Positions 33,322-41,049 of a DNA stretch of 64,000 bases are shown one piece after another. Where the stretch lies: NCBI RefSeq assembly GCF_020171805.1, contig NZ_JAIVAF010000003.1, forward strand, positions 744,001-808,000, read 5' to 3'. Positions within the stretch are counted from its first letter, which is position 1; every line of letters starts with the position of its first letter. Source of the DNA: Guptibacillus algicola. GTDB taxonomy: Bacteria > Bacillota > Bacilli > Bacillales > Guptibacillaceae. The notes beneath the pieces were generated by a model. The model worked only from the letters and a program-made list of their open reading frames with translations. It made no database searches and was not told the origin of the DNA. The translations under genes and the position numbers were made by a program.

Positions 33322-34398
33322 ATGATTAAAAATGGTATTCGCATCGTATTATTGATCGTTATAGTCGTGGTCACGGTCGATGCTTATAACAAGATAGATT
33401 GGGATCGTGTTCTACCGAAAGTTGATCGGTTCATTACGGAAGAAAAGTTTGTTCTCGAAGAAACTGTTCCTGAGACTGGCGCAGAGAAGGACGTTAATGA
33501 GGAACCTATCGAACTTACTGGGGTAGAAACATGGATGGGAGAGAACGCATCTTCTCTTTCAGACGAGTTAGGAGAACCAGACCGAGTCGATCCTAGTGCC
33601 TATGGGTATGATTGGTGGATTTATGAACAGTCGAGTTCAGCATACCTTCAAGTAGGTGTGCAAGACGAGAAGGTTGTCACTGTGTTCTTTATGGGGGATA
33701 TCAAAGCTTCAGGACACTATCCGATCGGTGAACAAGAAGAAACGGTATTTCAAGATCGTTCACCTACAGATGAAGTTTCTTTAAATGCAGCGGGTAGTGT
33801 GTATCGATTTCAATTAACGGAAGAAGAGAAATCGTTGAAGCCGCTTGTTAAAATTAGTGATGATCTCTATGCTCAATACTATTTTGATAAATTCAACGGC
33901 AAACTCGCAGCAGTTAGACTAGCGAATCCAGAAGTGCTTGCTACACAGCGACCATATGCCGTTTCTTATCGAGGTGAGTTACTCGAAACAGAAAGTTTAT
34001 CAGATGAACAGTGGGAAGATGTCCAGCTCGCTAGAGAAAAACAGGTTTTTGCGATGACGAATGTCATTCGAAATCAGTTTGAAAAAGAGCCTCTCGGATA
34101 CAATGATGCTGTTTCTGAAGTCGCCGTAAGACACAGTAAGGATATGCATGACAATGAGTATTTTTCACATACATCACCAACGAAAGGTGAATTATCAGAC
34201 CGACTGAAAGAGGGAGATGTTCTCTATAGTTATGCTGGCGAAAATATCGCAGCAAGATATCCTGATGCAGGCGCTGCCATGATCGGTTGGTTAAATAGTA
34301 AAGGACACCGAGAAGCCCTGTTAAACAAAGATTTTACAGAGATCGGTGTCGGAGTGTTCCGAGAATACTATACGCAAAACTTTATCAAGCCTTTTTAG
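33322..34398 (+). CDS. ylbC: YlbC, membrane-anchored CAP-domain protein
   Basis: 358 residues. N-terminal membrane anchor (about 5-22), an acidic linker, a CAP-associated N-terminal domain (TWMGENASSLSDELGEPDRVD, then YGYDWWIYEQ) and a C-terminal CAP/SCP domain (TNVIRNQFEKEPLGYND, HSKDMHDNEYFSHTSPTKG, AGENIAARYP, GHREALLNKDF). Same two-domain arrangement and position as B. subtilis YlbC. Role unknown; sporulation or wall link is inferred. ATG behind TTGGAGGCGG. Overlaps the convergent thioesterase gene by 14 bp. Confidence 0.86.
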   Translation: MIKNGIRIVLLIVIVVVTVDAYNKIDWDRVLPKVDRFITEEKFVLEETVPETGAEKDVNEEPIELTGVETWMGENASSLSDELGEPDRVDPSAYGYDWWIYEQSSSAYLQVGVQDEKVVTVFFMGDIKASGHYPIGEQEETVFQDRSPTDEVSLNAAGSVYRFQLTEEEKSLKPLVKISDDLYAQYYFDKFNGKLAAVRLANPEVLATQRPYAVSYRGELLETESLSDEQWEDVQLAREKQVFAMTNVIRNQFEKEPLGYNDAVSEVAVRHSKDMHDNEYFSHTSPTKGELSDRLKEGDVLYSYAGENIAARYPDAGAAMIGWLNSKGHREALLNKDFTEIGVGVFREYYTQNFIKPF

Positions 34399-34882
34399 TA
34401 ATGATCATGAACGTTCCAGTTGCTGTGGCAACTAGTTTTTGGTCGTCTCTATATACATTAGCCTCCACTACCCATCTTGTATCACTTTTTAATATGGCGG
34501 TTGAGAGGCACCTAAGTTCACTTCCTGTCCCGCTAGATAGGAAGTGAATTTTCATTTCGGACGTGACAGCAGCCTGTTGTTTGGGGAGGAACTGATGGAC
34601 TAAAGAGCCCATAGCGATATCCATTAATGAAGCAGTGATACCGCCATGCGTGATGCCAAGAGGGTTGTGTACGAGCACTCGATTCGGAATGATGCTTTCA
34701 TATGTATTTTCATTCATCAATCTACTACTAATTCCCATTAAAGCAGCTAGATAAGTTTTGTAATTGCCATTATGCTTCTCTTCAACACCCTCTAATAGAG
34801 AAAGCAATGCCTGTTTTGATTCATCGCTAGATTCTAAAAGCGTGGTAAGTTTCGATCGGAGTTGTTCATTCAATTTGTCCAT
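34385..34882 (-). CDS. PaaI-type hotdog thioesterase
   Basis: 165 residues. Hotdog fold with the signature LGITHGGITASLMDIAMGSL (HGG turn and catalytic Asp) after a helical N-terminal extension of about 65 residues. These enzymes hydrolyse acyl- or aryl-CoA thioesters; the substrate is not evident. ATG behind GAAAGGGATG. Tail-to-tail overlap with ylbC (14 bp) without a separate terminator. Confidence 0.82.
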   Translation of the reverse strand: MDKLNEQLRSKLTTLLESSDESKQALLSLLEGVEEKHNGNYKTYLAALMGISSRLMNENTYESIIPNRVLVHNPLGITHGGITASLMDIAMGSLVHQFLPKQQAAVTSEMKIHFLSSGTGSELRCLSTAILKSDTRWVVEANVYRDDQKLVATATGTFMIITKKA

Positions 34883-35022
34883 CTGACATCCCTTTCTTTC
34901 CTGTTCTCATGTACTTACTCATCTTATCAATAATAATATATTACACCAATAAAATAGGCGCACATTTATGAAAAGTCTAATTATGATGTAGTAAGGCCGT
35001 GTAAGAAAGGGAGGGGACGAAT

Positions 35023-35424
35023 ATGCCTGAAGCAAAGAAAATGCCAAACCAAAAGGTTCAGGAATTCAAAACATTCGTCAAAGCGCATCCTCACGTATTA
35101 AAGAAGGTTAAAAGTGGTGATAAAACATTACAGGATCTTTTTGAGGAATGGGCATTGTTCGGTGAAGACGACGACATGTGGTTGGATTCTGATAGTGATG
35201 AAAAGACGGGATCTGAAGAAAAAACGACTGCAAAATCTGAGGGTACGATCGGTAATGTACTAAATATGATCAAAGGATTAAAATTTGATGAAGTTCAAAG
35301 AAACATCGAGCAATTTAGCGGTGCTGTCTATTCCATACAAGAAGTCCTTTCACAGTTTCAGTCGAAACCGAAGCAACCACCGTACATCCATCACCAATCT
35401 CCGTTTCCATTCAGACATGATTAG
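35023..35424 (+). CDS. ylbD: YlbD, putative spore coat protein
   Basis: 133 residues. The block KVQEFKTFVKAHPHVLKKVKSG with LFEEWALFGEDDDMW is the YlbD-like family core; a variable acidic/Ser-rich middle and a helix ending in a His/Pro/Phe-rich tail follow. The B. subtilis homologue is listed as a coat-associated protein. ATG behind GGGAGGGGACG. Twelve bases before ylbE, so one transcript. Confidence 0.85.
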   Translation: MPEAKKMPNQKVQEFKTFVKAHPHVLKKVKSGDKTLQDLFEEWALFGEDDDMWLDSDSDEKTGSEEKTTAKSEGTIGNVLNMIKGLKFDEVQRNIEQFSGAVYSIQEVLSQFQSKPKQPPYIHHQSPFPFRHD

Positions 35425-35435
35425 GAGGAACGTAA

Positions 35436-35669
35436 ATGCGTGAAGAAGTGCAAGCATATCTTTCAACAAGACAGGATCTACTCTTTTTTATTCGAAATCA
35501 ACCGGTTTGGTATAGAAGGTTAAGCAGAGAGCCCTATGCATTGAAAGAATGTGAACTCGCCTCAAAACAATTCTTTGGGCAAACTTTTCCGCAGAAGGTT
35601 GATCGGTTTCAAAATCAGTTAAATATGGTTAACACAATGTTAGCTTTAATGACCCAGCAAAATCAGTAG
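35436..35669 (+). CDS. ylbE: YlbE-like protein
   Basis: 77 residues. MREEVQAYLSTRQDLLFFIR and NQPVWYRRLSREP at the N-terminus are nearly invariant in the YlbE-like family. Function unknown; co-occurs with ylbD. ATG behind TAGGAGGAACG. The terminator stem includes its last codons. Confidence 0.87.
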   Translation: MREEVQAYLSTRQDLLFFIRNQPVWYRRLSREPYALKECELASKQFFGQTFPQKVDRFQNQLNMVNTMLALMTQQNQ

Positions 35670-35681
35670 GGTCTTTTTTTT
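35651..35681 (+). terminator. Terminator after ylbE
   Basis: Short stem GACCC / GGGTC with a 13-nt loop and eight T; it overlaps the ylbE stop codon. Confidence 0.7.
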
Positions 35682-35733
35682 GTCATGAATTCACTTAAGT
35701 TGGGCACACTCTAAACAAAGGAGTGTGTTTCGA

Positions 35734-36129
35734 TTGAAGTTTGTAATTCACTATGGAAGACATGCACTTTTCATATTGTTTATGATTCTTTGCTGTATAC
35801 CAGTCGTCGGATTTGGTCAGTCGTATCAAGAACCCTCACAAAGTCATAAAGACTCAGAAACGGTTGTTGTTCATCATAAGGTGAAAGGTTCGAGTGTTTT
35901 TGTTGAATGCTTAATTCCAAACTTTACATTTGATGATCGGAAAGAGACTAGCGAGCATAAAGGCTATATCGATGTTTATGTAGACGGAAAGAAGCATCAA
36001 ACCGAGCATAAGGCAGCTTTTATTCTACAAGATTTATCTGAAGGGAAGCATGTAATAAGATTGGATATAATGCGACCAGACGGAGGGCGTTACTTATCCT
36101 TAAAGGAGATGAGGGTAGAAATCAAATAA
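35734..36129 (+). CDS. Small secreted protein of unknown function
   Basis: 131 residues. Signal peptide about 1-29 ending VVGFGQS, then a mature part of about 100 residues rich in beta strands (GYIDVYVDGKKHQTEHKAAF, SEGKHVIRLDIMRPDGG), resembling a small immunoglobulin-like or DUF4399-type fold. TTG at 35734 is preferred (site AAAGGAGTG eleven bases upstream); a GTG at 35725 is too close to the site. I do not know the family. It sits in the ylbE-ylbF interval. Confidence 0.65.
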   Translation: MKFVIHYGRHALFILFMILCCIPVVGFGQSYQEPSQSHKDSETVVVHHKVKGSSVFVECLIPNFTFDDRKETSEHKGYIDVYVDGKKHQTEHKAAFILQDLSEGKHVIRLDIMRPDGGRYLSLKEMRVEIK

Positions 36130-36172
36130 GCCTCACGTTAGAGGCTTATCGGTTGTTGAGAAAGATTGATTT

Positions 36173-36976
36173 TTATGAAATTTGTTTGAATGGGTTTGTA
36201 GGCGGAACTACAGGTGTAAATTGACTCTTCACATAATCATAGATGATGTTTTCTACACGGATTCCCTGCTGATTTAGAGCCTGGTTTCCAAATAAACAGT
36301 TAAATTCCAAGAAGTAAAACTTTCCGTTCGCCTCAACTAAATCAAATCCGGCATGATTGATACCGAGCGCTCTAGCTGTTTTTTCAACAAGTTGAAGTGC
36401 TTCAAGTGGAATGCTGTGGAATGCGAGTTTTCCACCTTGAGCAACGTTGTTGTGAAATGAATTTTCTCCAATGCGCCAATAGGCTGATACAACGGAATCA
36501 CCTACAAAAACGACGCGGAGATCCTTTTCGATCGGCAAGTATTCTTGTACATACAATACTTCATTCTTTTCACAATACGAGAGAAAGTCATTTTTATTTT
36601 GTATTAAAAACACACCTTTCCCCATCGAATTCCGAGCTTCCTTTGCAACGAATGGGAACGGAAACGTGTCTAAAATTATTTCGATTGATTCATTTGATCG
36701 CCCTCTGATTTCTGTATATGGAGTGAGGTCAGGTGCGAGTGACCAGAATGCTCTCGTCATTTCGATTTTATCGAAGCCTAGTTGGATGGATTGGATGGAA
36801 GGGAAAATCTTTTTTTGCAATCCATAGACGAGGGAATTCACTTGCCAGTTTTCTGGGAATAACAAGACATCAGCAGCTCGAATGTCATCGATCTTTTTAA
36901 ACATATGATCTGGCTTAACATAAGATATCCCTGGCATACCGAGCGTTCGAAAAGGATTAAATGTAAGAAGTTTCAC
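36173..36976 (-). CDS. RimK-like ATP-grasp ligase
   Basis: 267 residues. N-terminal pre-ATP-grasp part, then the ATP-grasp core: PFPFVAKEARNSMGKGVFLI (nucleotide Lys and Gly loop), VLYVQEYLPIEKDLRVVFVG and FDLVEANGKFYFLEFNCLFG (Mg2+ ligands Glu and Asn). RimK-type ligases join amino acids to carboxylates; similar Bacillus genes are annotated as glutamate ligases without proof. GTG at 36976, giving MKLLTFNPFRTLG, is chosen because GAAAGGAAG precedes it. Monocistronic and reversed against the ylb genes. Confidence 0.77.
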   Translation of the reverse strand: MKLLTFNPFRTLGMPGISYVKPDHMFKKIDDIRAADVLLFPENWQVNSLVYGLQKKIFPSIQSIQLGFDKIEMTRAFWSLAPDLTPYTEIRGRSNESIEIILDTFPFPFVAKEARNSMGKGVFLIQNKNDFLSYCEKNEVLYVQEYLPIEKDLRVVFVGDSVVSAYWRIGENSFHNNVAQGGKLAFHSIPLEALQLVEKTARALGINHAGFDLVEANGKFYFLEFNCLFGNQALNQQGIRVENIIYDYVKSQFTPVVPPTNPFKQIS

Positions 36977-37143
36977 TTGTTTTTTTTCTTCCTTTCTAAG
37001 ATGAAAAAACATAAATCTAGAAGATTATAGAGTTTAATCCATTTTTAGTCAATAGCTAATAAAAGGAAACTTAGAAGGTATTTGTAATAGAGCACTGGTC
37101 ATGCCCTTCCTATAGGTGGTAGAATGAAAGCGGAGGTGTAACG

Positions 37144-37584
37144 ATGATTGCTACTCTTGATAGTGTAATGATTTTAGACCAGGCAGAAGACCTTGGTTTA
37201 TCGATAAAAGATTCAGAAGTTGCCCACGAGTATAATGAAGCACGAAAAGCGCTTCAAAAAGATAAAGAGGCTCAGCGGTTGATCAAGCATTTTTCTGAGA
37301 TGAAGGACCTTTACGATGAAGTTCAGCGTTTTGGAAGGTATCATCCAGATTATATGACGATTACAGTGAAGGTTAGAGAAGCGAAGCGCGATATGGACCT
37401 TCATGATAAGGTTGCTGAGTTTAAGAAAGCAGAAACAAACCTTGAGAACTTACTCGTTGAAGTGTGTACGCTTCTAGCTGGTGAAGTTTCTCCTTCCATA
37501 AAAGTCCCTTCAGGTAATCCGTTCTTCGACAATCAATCTTGTGGCGGCGGCTGCGGTTCAGGCGGCAGCTGCGGATGTGGCTAA
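37144..37584 (+). CDS. ylbF: YlbF/RicF, component of the RicAFT complex
   Basis: 146 residues. Helical Com_YlbF domain (about 5-115; EYNEARKALQKDKEAQRLI, ETNLENLLVEVCTLLA) and a Cys/Gly-rich tail SCGGGCGSGGSCGCG. In B. subtilis RicF with RicA (YmcA) and RicT (YaaT) directs RNase Y maturation and promotes biofilm formation, competence and sporulation, and the complex carries [4Fe-4S] clusters bound by such cysteines. ATG behind AGCGGAGGTG. Single-gene unit with terminator. Confidence 0.92.
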   Translation: MIATLDSVMILDQAEDLGLSIKDSEVAHEYNEARKALQKDKEAQRLIKHFSEMKDLYDEVQRFGRYHPDYMTITVKVREAKRDMDLHDKVAEFKKAETNLENLLVEVCTLLAGEVSPSIKVPSGNPFFDNQSCGGGCGSGGSCGCG

Positions 37585-37607
37585 CCAGAGCATTTGCTCT
37601 GGTTTTT
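37582..37607. terminator. Bidirectional terminator behind ylbF
   Basis: Stem AACCAGAGC / GCTCTGGTT, loop ATTT, five T; shared with the convergent gene. Confidence 0.9.
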
Positions 37608-37927
37608 CAATTTCGAAAACGAATGCAGTCAGGACATAGGTTCCCGCAACAAAACATTTTTTCTTGAGGAACGAGAAAGCGAACGCGGTATACAAGCAAA
37701 TTTCCGTCATTGCGAACAAATGAGTATTCCATCTGCAGACGCTTTCCACGCATCACTTTAGCTGCTAATAATTTGATTGAGTCTTCTATTGTTCCTTTGC
37801 TCACAGATGGGTTTGTTGTAATATATAGAAAAGGAATGCCTGTGATTGACTGCTTATATACAAATTGTATCGCTTCTTCGTTTGATAATAAGTCTAAAAA
37901 TGATTCCCATGTTTCAGTAAGGTTCAC
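37607..37927 (-). CDS. Cys-motif protein of unknown function, convergent to ylbF
   Basis: 106 residues, soluble. Starts MNLTETWESFLDLLSNEEA, middle SIKLLAAKVMRGKRLQMEYSF split by helix and strand, and a C-terminal metal-type motif CCGNLCPDC (CCx3CxxC). GTG at 37927 behind AAAGGATG; the ATG six codons upstream overlaps that site. I do not recognise the family. It shares a terminator with ylbF, whose own tail is Cys-rich. Confidence 0.6.
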   Translation of the reverse strand: MNLTETWESFLDLLSNEEAIQFVYKQSITGIPFLYITTNPSVSKGTIEDSIKLLAAKVMRGKRLQMEYSFVRNDGNLLVYRVRFLVPQEKMFCCGNLCPDCIRFRN

Positions 37928-38049
37928 ACTATCGCATCCTTTCATATCCTTAGAATATCTAAATGAGCTTCATAATGTCCAATCTTGCGGATGTTCGTTA
38001 TCCGTGCTAGATTTGAAACAAGAATTTAAAAGCAAAGGGGAAGCACGTT

Positions 38050-38325
38050 ATGTTTGTAGAACGAGTTGGCTTAGCTGTTTATATTCAATCGCTAAAGCAT
38101 GCGAAGCAATTAAGAAGGTTTGGGAATGTTCACTATGTTTCCTCAAAACAAAAATATGTCGTGCTCTACATAAACTACGATCAGCTAGAAAGCACGAAAG
38201 AACGTTTGCAGTCACTTCATTTCGTGAAGCGTGTAGAACCCTCAAAGCGACCTGAAGTACGTACTGAATATCAAAATGCAAAGCCAGATAAAGCAAAACA
38301 ATATGATTATAAAATGGGTTTATAA
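38050..38325 (+). CDS. ylbG: YlbG, UPF0298/DUF2129 protein
   Basis: 91 residues. VERVGLAVYIQSLKHAKQLRRF, NVHYVSSKQKYVVLYIN and LHFVKRVEPSKRPEV follow the YlbG family, a small ferredoxin-like cytoplasmic protein of Bacilli with solved structure and unknown function. ATG behind AAAGGGGAAG. In B. subtilis it is followed by csfG and ylbH; here four other features intervene. Confidence 0.88.
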   Translation: MFVERVGLAVYIQSLKHAKQLRRFGNVHYVSSKQKYVVLYINYDQLESTKERLQSLHFVKRVEPSKRPEVRTEYQNAKPDKAKQYDYKMGL

Positions 38326-38328
38326 AGA

Positions 38329-38353
38329 GTCATCCTATCCAGGATGGCTTTTT
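38329..38353 (+). terminator. Terminator after ylbG
   Basis: Stem CATCCT / AGGATG extended by AG/CT past one mismatch, loop ATCC, five T. Confidence 0.8.
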
Positions 38354-38430
38354 GTATGTGAATAAGAGCGTAAGTGTTGATTGTTTCGGATACCGAAGTT
38401 TATAATGGTCAAGTCAAAGGATGTGTATGC

Positions 38431-39660
38431 ATGAATAATTGGAAACGCAACGTTTGGATTTTGTTCATTTGTCAATTCCTAGTCCTTGGCGCTATGACCA
38501 TGATCATGCCCTTCCTGCCCCTTTACCTTCAGGAGCTCGGTGTGGAAGGTGAAAAGCAAATTAGTATATGGTCCGGCGTCATATTTGGTGCTAACTTTTT
38601 AACAGCTTTCTTATTTTCTCCTTTCTGGGGACGTGTGGCAGATCGACATGGACGTAAGCTAATGGTTTTACGTTCAGGATTCGGTATGGCAGTCGTCATT
38701 ATTTTGACCGGATTTGCCACAGGTCCCCTTGAACTTCTTGGACTCAGACTATTGAATGGTGTGGTGTCAGGGTTTATCCCTGCGTCCATTGCACTCGTTG
38801 CTACGAATACCCCAAAACAACATGTTGGCTATGCACTTGGTACCCTTAACTCAGGGGCTGTAGCAGGTGCTATATGCGGGCCTCTCTTTGGAGGGCTTAT
38901 GGCAGAAGCATTTGGTTTTCGGATGATTTTCAACGTAACTGGACTTTGTATCTTGTTAGCGGCTTTAGTTGTATTGTTCCTTGTAAAAGAAGAGACCAAA
39001 CCAAATCCAAAAGCAAAAGTGGAAAGAAGTAACGCTATTAAAGATTTTAAACGAGTTACGGTTCATTCCCCGATGATGTCGTTATTCATCGTAGGCTTTC
39101 TCGTGCAATTTGCCCTCCTAGGTATGAATCCGCTAATTCCTTTATTCGTACAAAAGCTTGCGTCAGGTGAAAACGTTGCATTATTCGCAGGAATCGCCAC
39201 ATCTGTAATGGGAATTGCAAACATGGTTGCATCACCGAAGCTTGGAAAGATGGGAGATGTAAAGGGATCTCAACATGTGTTGTATTATTCCCTAATCGGA
39301 GCGGCAGTCTTCTCGATTCCACAAGCGTTCGTCCAAGAGTTATGGCAATTGATCGCCTTAAGGTTCCTGTTAGGTCTTTGTATAGGAGGCTTATTGCCTT
39401 CAGTCAATTCTCTCGTTAAACGCTTATCACCAGTAGGGATGGAGAGTCGAACATATAGCTTTTCGAATAGTGCTATTTATCTTGGAAACCTTCTAGGTCC
39501 CATTACAGGCGGTTGGATTGTCGCAGGATTTGGAACGAGAGGACTCTTCTTATTTGCTGGATTCATTTTATTAGTTAGCGTGGTCTACGTGAAACAAAAA
39601 GTGCTACCTATCTTAAATCGAAAACAACACGTCTATCAAACGAAGGAAATACCATCATAA
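38431..39660 (+). CDS. MFS drug/proton antiporter (DHA1 type)
   Basis: 409 residues with 12 membrane helices. Motif A GRVADRHGRKLMV lies between helices 2 and 3, and the motif C-like antiporter stretch LNSGAVAGAICGPLFGGLMA is in helix 5. These place it among DHA1 multidrug exporters (NorA, Bmr, YfmO-like). Substrate not predictable. ATG at 38431 behind AAAGGATG. Not known to me in this position in B. subtilis, and it carries an unusual, expanded 3' region (see repeats below). Confidence 0.82.
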   Translation: MNNWKRNVWILFICQFLVLGAMTMIMPFLPLYLQELGVEGEKQISIWSGVIFGANFLTAFLFSPFWGRVADRHGRKLMVLRSGFGMAVVIILTGFATGPLELLGLRLLNGVVSGFIPASIALVATNTPKQHVGYALGTLNSGAVAGAICGPLFGGLMAEAFGFRMIFNVTGLCILLAALVVLFLVKEETKPNPKAKVERSNAIKDFKRVTVHSPMMSLFIVGFLVQFALLGMNPLIPLFVQKLASGENVALFAGIATSVMGIANMVASPKLGKMGDVKGSQHVLYYSLIGAAVFSIPQAFVQELWQLIALRFLLGLCIGGLLPSVNSLVKRLSPVGMESRTYSFSNSAIYLGNLLGPITGGWIVAGFGTRGLFLFAGFILLVSVVYVKQKVLPILNRKQHVYQTKEIPS

Positions 39661-39662
39661 AA

Positions 39663-39689
39663 AAGCAGAAACCTCTTCAGGTTTCTGCT
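39663..39689 (+). repeat. Terminator-hairpin direct repeat, copy 1
   Basis: 27 nt identical to 40192-40218: stem AGCAGAAACCT / AGGTTTCTGCT, loop CTTC, with one extra A. It follows the MFS stop directly, but no T run follows (CCAGG instead), so it is likely a poor terminator. Confidence 0.85.
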
Positions 39690-39693
39690 CCAG

Positions 39694-39872
39694 GCTGTTG
39701 AGAAGGTCTAAGGAATCCGCCAACAAAAATAGTGGTGATTTACGCTCCAGGATGCTCGCTTTCCGCGGGGCGGGCGGTGAGCTTCCTCGTCGCACGCTCC
39801 TGCGGGATCTCACCTGTCCCGCATGTCCCGCAGGAGTCGAGCATCCTTCCGCTTCAATCTGCATTAATATGA
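39694..39872 (+). repeat. Dispersed palindromic intergenic element, copy B
   Basis: Best-preserved copy. Outer arms AGGATGCTCGCTTTCCGCGG and CCCGCAGGAGTCGAGCATCC pair imperfectly; inner arms CGGGCGGTGAG and CTCACCTGTCCCG pair again, leaving a GC-rich loop. Same orientation as the MFS gene, beginning right behind its hairpin. Short reading frames across it are by-products of the palindrome. Confidence 0.85.
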
Positions 39873-39960
39873 GCCAAGAATAAACCACCTCAAAATGACG
39901 CGCTGAAAAGTTTGTTAGCGTAATAGGTCGGAAAGTTTAAATTTGATTGAATGTACTCTA

Positions 39961-40086
39961 GTAGGAGTGAATACCTCTTTACTCCCGTGGTCCAACGGGC
40001 GTTCAAGACTCAGAGTGGACGGTCTTTGTTCGCTTTGAGGCTTGGACGTTCGTCCACAGGAAAGCAAGAGGTATTTAAGCTCCTAC
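39961..40086 (-). repeat. Diverged palindromic element, copy D
   Basis: Arms GTAGGAGTGAATACCTCTT (39961-39979) and AAGAGGTATTTAAGCTCCTAC (40066-40086, written here as its two parts AAGAGGTATTTAAG and CTCCTAC) pair imperfectly. The segment CCACAGGAAAGC next to the right arm matches CCACAGAAAGC at the same place of copy C, so it is a distant relative in inverted orientation. Confidence 0.6.
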
Positions 40087-40123
40087 GGCATTGGGAGCGT
40101 ATCATCTAGATTACAACAAACTT

Positions 40124-40154
40124 ACACAAAAAAAAGCACCCGCTAACGGGTGCT
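40124..40154 (-). terminator. Terminator for the leftward DUF7147-like gene
   Basis: Stem AGCACCCG / CGGGTGCT, 4-nt loop; nine T on the minus strand. Confidence 0.88.
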
Positions 40155-40155
40155 C

Positions 40156-40190
40156 AGCCTGTAGAGGAACTCCATGTTCCTCTACAGGCT
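40156..40190. repeat. 15-bp perfect hairpin
   Basis: AGCCTGTAGAGGAAC / GTTCCTCTACAGGCT, loop TCCAT, no T run on either side. Lies between two terminator hairpins. Confidence 0.8.
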
Positions 40191-40191
40191 T

Positions 40192-40222
40192 AAGCAGAAA
40201 CCTCTTCAGGTTTCTGCTTTTT
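40192..40222 (+). terminator. Terminator of the MFS gene, direct repeat copy 2
   Basis: Same 27-nt hairpin as at 39663 but with seven T behind it, making it the functional rightward terminator, about 530 bp from the MFS stop codon. Confidence 0.85.
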
Positions 40223-40224
40223 TA

Positions 40225-40611
40225 TCATTGCATTGGTGGAATAAGATGATTTAGACGTAAGATGCCAATGATGTGGTTATAGTAAAGCTCAACTTCGTTA
40301 AAGTCACTTGATGGCTTTACTTCAAGAGGGATGATTGGAAGAGATAGTTCCTCACTAACTTCTTCAAACAACTGAAGTCGTTTTACTGAGGGCTCTTTAT
40401 CAGGAATCCCTTCTCTACATACATAAAGTGGCTGAAGGTTTCCTTCGCCAGCAGTCTTTAATACGACGACGGGTGAGACAACAGGGAGCTCATTTTTCGT
40501 TGTATGTAATAACAAAAGACGGTGAACTCGATGTGAATTTGTTCTTGCAAGTTCGACTAGCTCATAAATATCAGAATAGCCTTCTCCAAGTTCTATGAAG
40601 CGTTGGATCAT
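40225..40611 (-). CDS. Conserved Bacillaceae protein (DUF7147-like)
   Basis: 128 residues. Opens MIQRFIELGEGYSDIYEL and continues VVVLKTAGEGNLQPLYVCREGI, a pattern I remember from Bacillus proteins often labelled methylthioribose kinase or DUF7147; at this size a kinase is not credible. ATG at 40611 behind AAAGGAG; upstream open codons overlap the divergent gene and are not used. Function unknown. Confidence 0.7.
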   Translation of the reverse strand: MIQRFIELGEGYSDIYELVELARTNSHRVHRLLLLHTTKNELPVVSPVVVLKTAGEGNLQPLYVCREGIPDKEPSVKRLQLFEEVSEELSLPIIPLEVKPSSDFNEVELYYNHIIGILRLNHLIPPMQ

Positions 40612-40722
40612 GTTTGTTGCTCCTTTCCTTGTCTTAGAAATCCTCTCATAATGTAGCACGAAATTTAAATGATGGAAAGGATGAAGCGTTTCCATTAAAA
40701 TGAGAAGAAAGGAGGTTTTTCC

Positions 40723-41043
40723 ATGGGATCGATTCTGCTCTTTGCGATCGTAATAGGGGGCATGCTCTATTTGTACTGGAAAGGTAGAAACTCTGAAGAG
40801 GAAACCATCGATAAAAACCTCATCCAAGGAATTATCATTGCTGATATTCTTGCAGCACTGGTCATTCATGGAGTGATAACAAGTGCAGAAGCAAATTTAT
40901 TATCTAGTTCCTCTTTGTCGGAAGTAGAGGATTATGTGCTCACGAACTCAACGTTAACAAAAGAAGAATTTGGTGAGTGGATCCATCATGATTGGGATGG
41001 CATTCAGGCGATCGATATGCCGCTTGATTTAGACCCAGGTTGA
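40723..41043 (+). CDS. Single-pass membrane protein of unknown function
   Basis: 106 residues. One N-terminal membrane helix (GSILLFAIVIGGMLYLYW), then a soluble acidic region (IIIADILAALVIHGVITSAEA, SEVEDYVLTNSTLTKEEFGEW, DPG tail). Strong start, ATG behind AAAGGAGG. Divergent from the DUF7147-like gene. No family recognised; its stop is just before the terminator of the small RNA coming from the right. Confidence 0.65.
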   Translation: MGSILLFAIVIGGMLYLYWKGRNSEEETIDKNLIQGIIIADILAALVIHGVITSAEANLLSSSSLSEVEDYVLTNSTLTKEEFGEWIHHDWDGIQAIDMPLDLDPG

Positions 41044-41049
41044 TGCCAT

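Noticed and set aside
37710-38255. 181-codon plus-strand frame
   Set aside because: It runs antisense to the Cys-motif gene and out of frame through ylbG, both better supported by ribosome sites and motifs.
39655-39888. Open frames on both strands across element B
   Set aside because: Produced by the GC-rich palindrome; not conserved between copies.
40612-40869. Upstream extension of the DUF7147-like gene
   Set aside because: The frame stays open but crosses the divergent gene's start; ATG at 40611 has the only good ribosome site and matches the family start.
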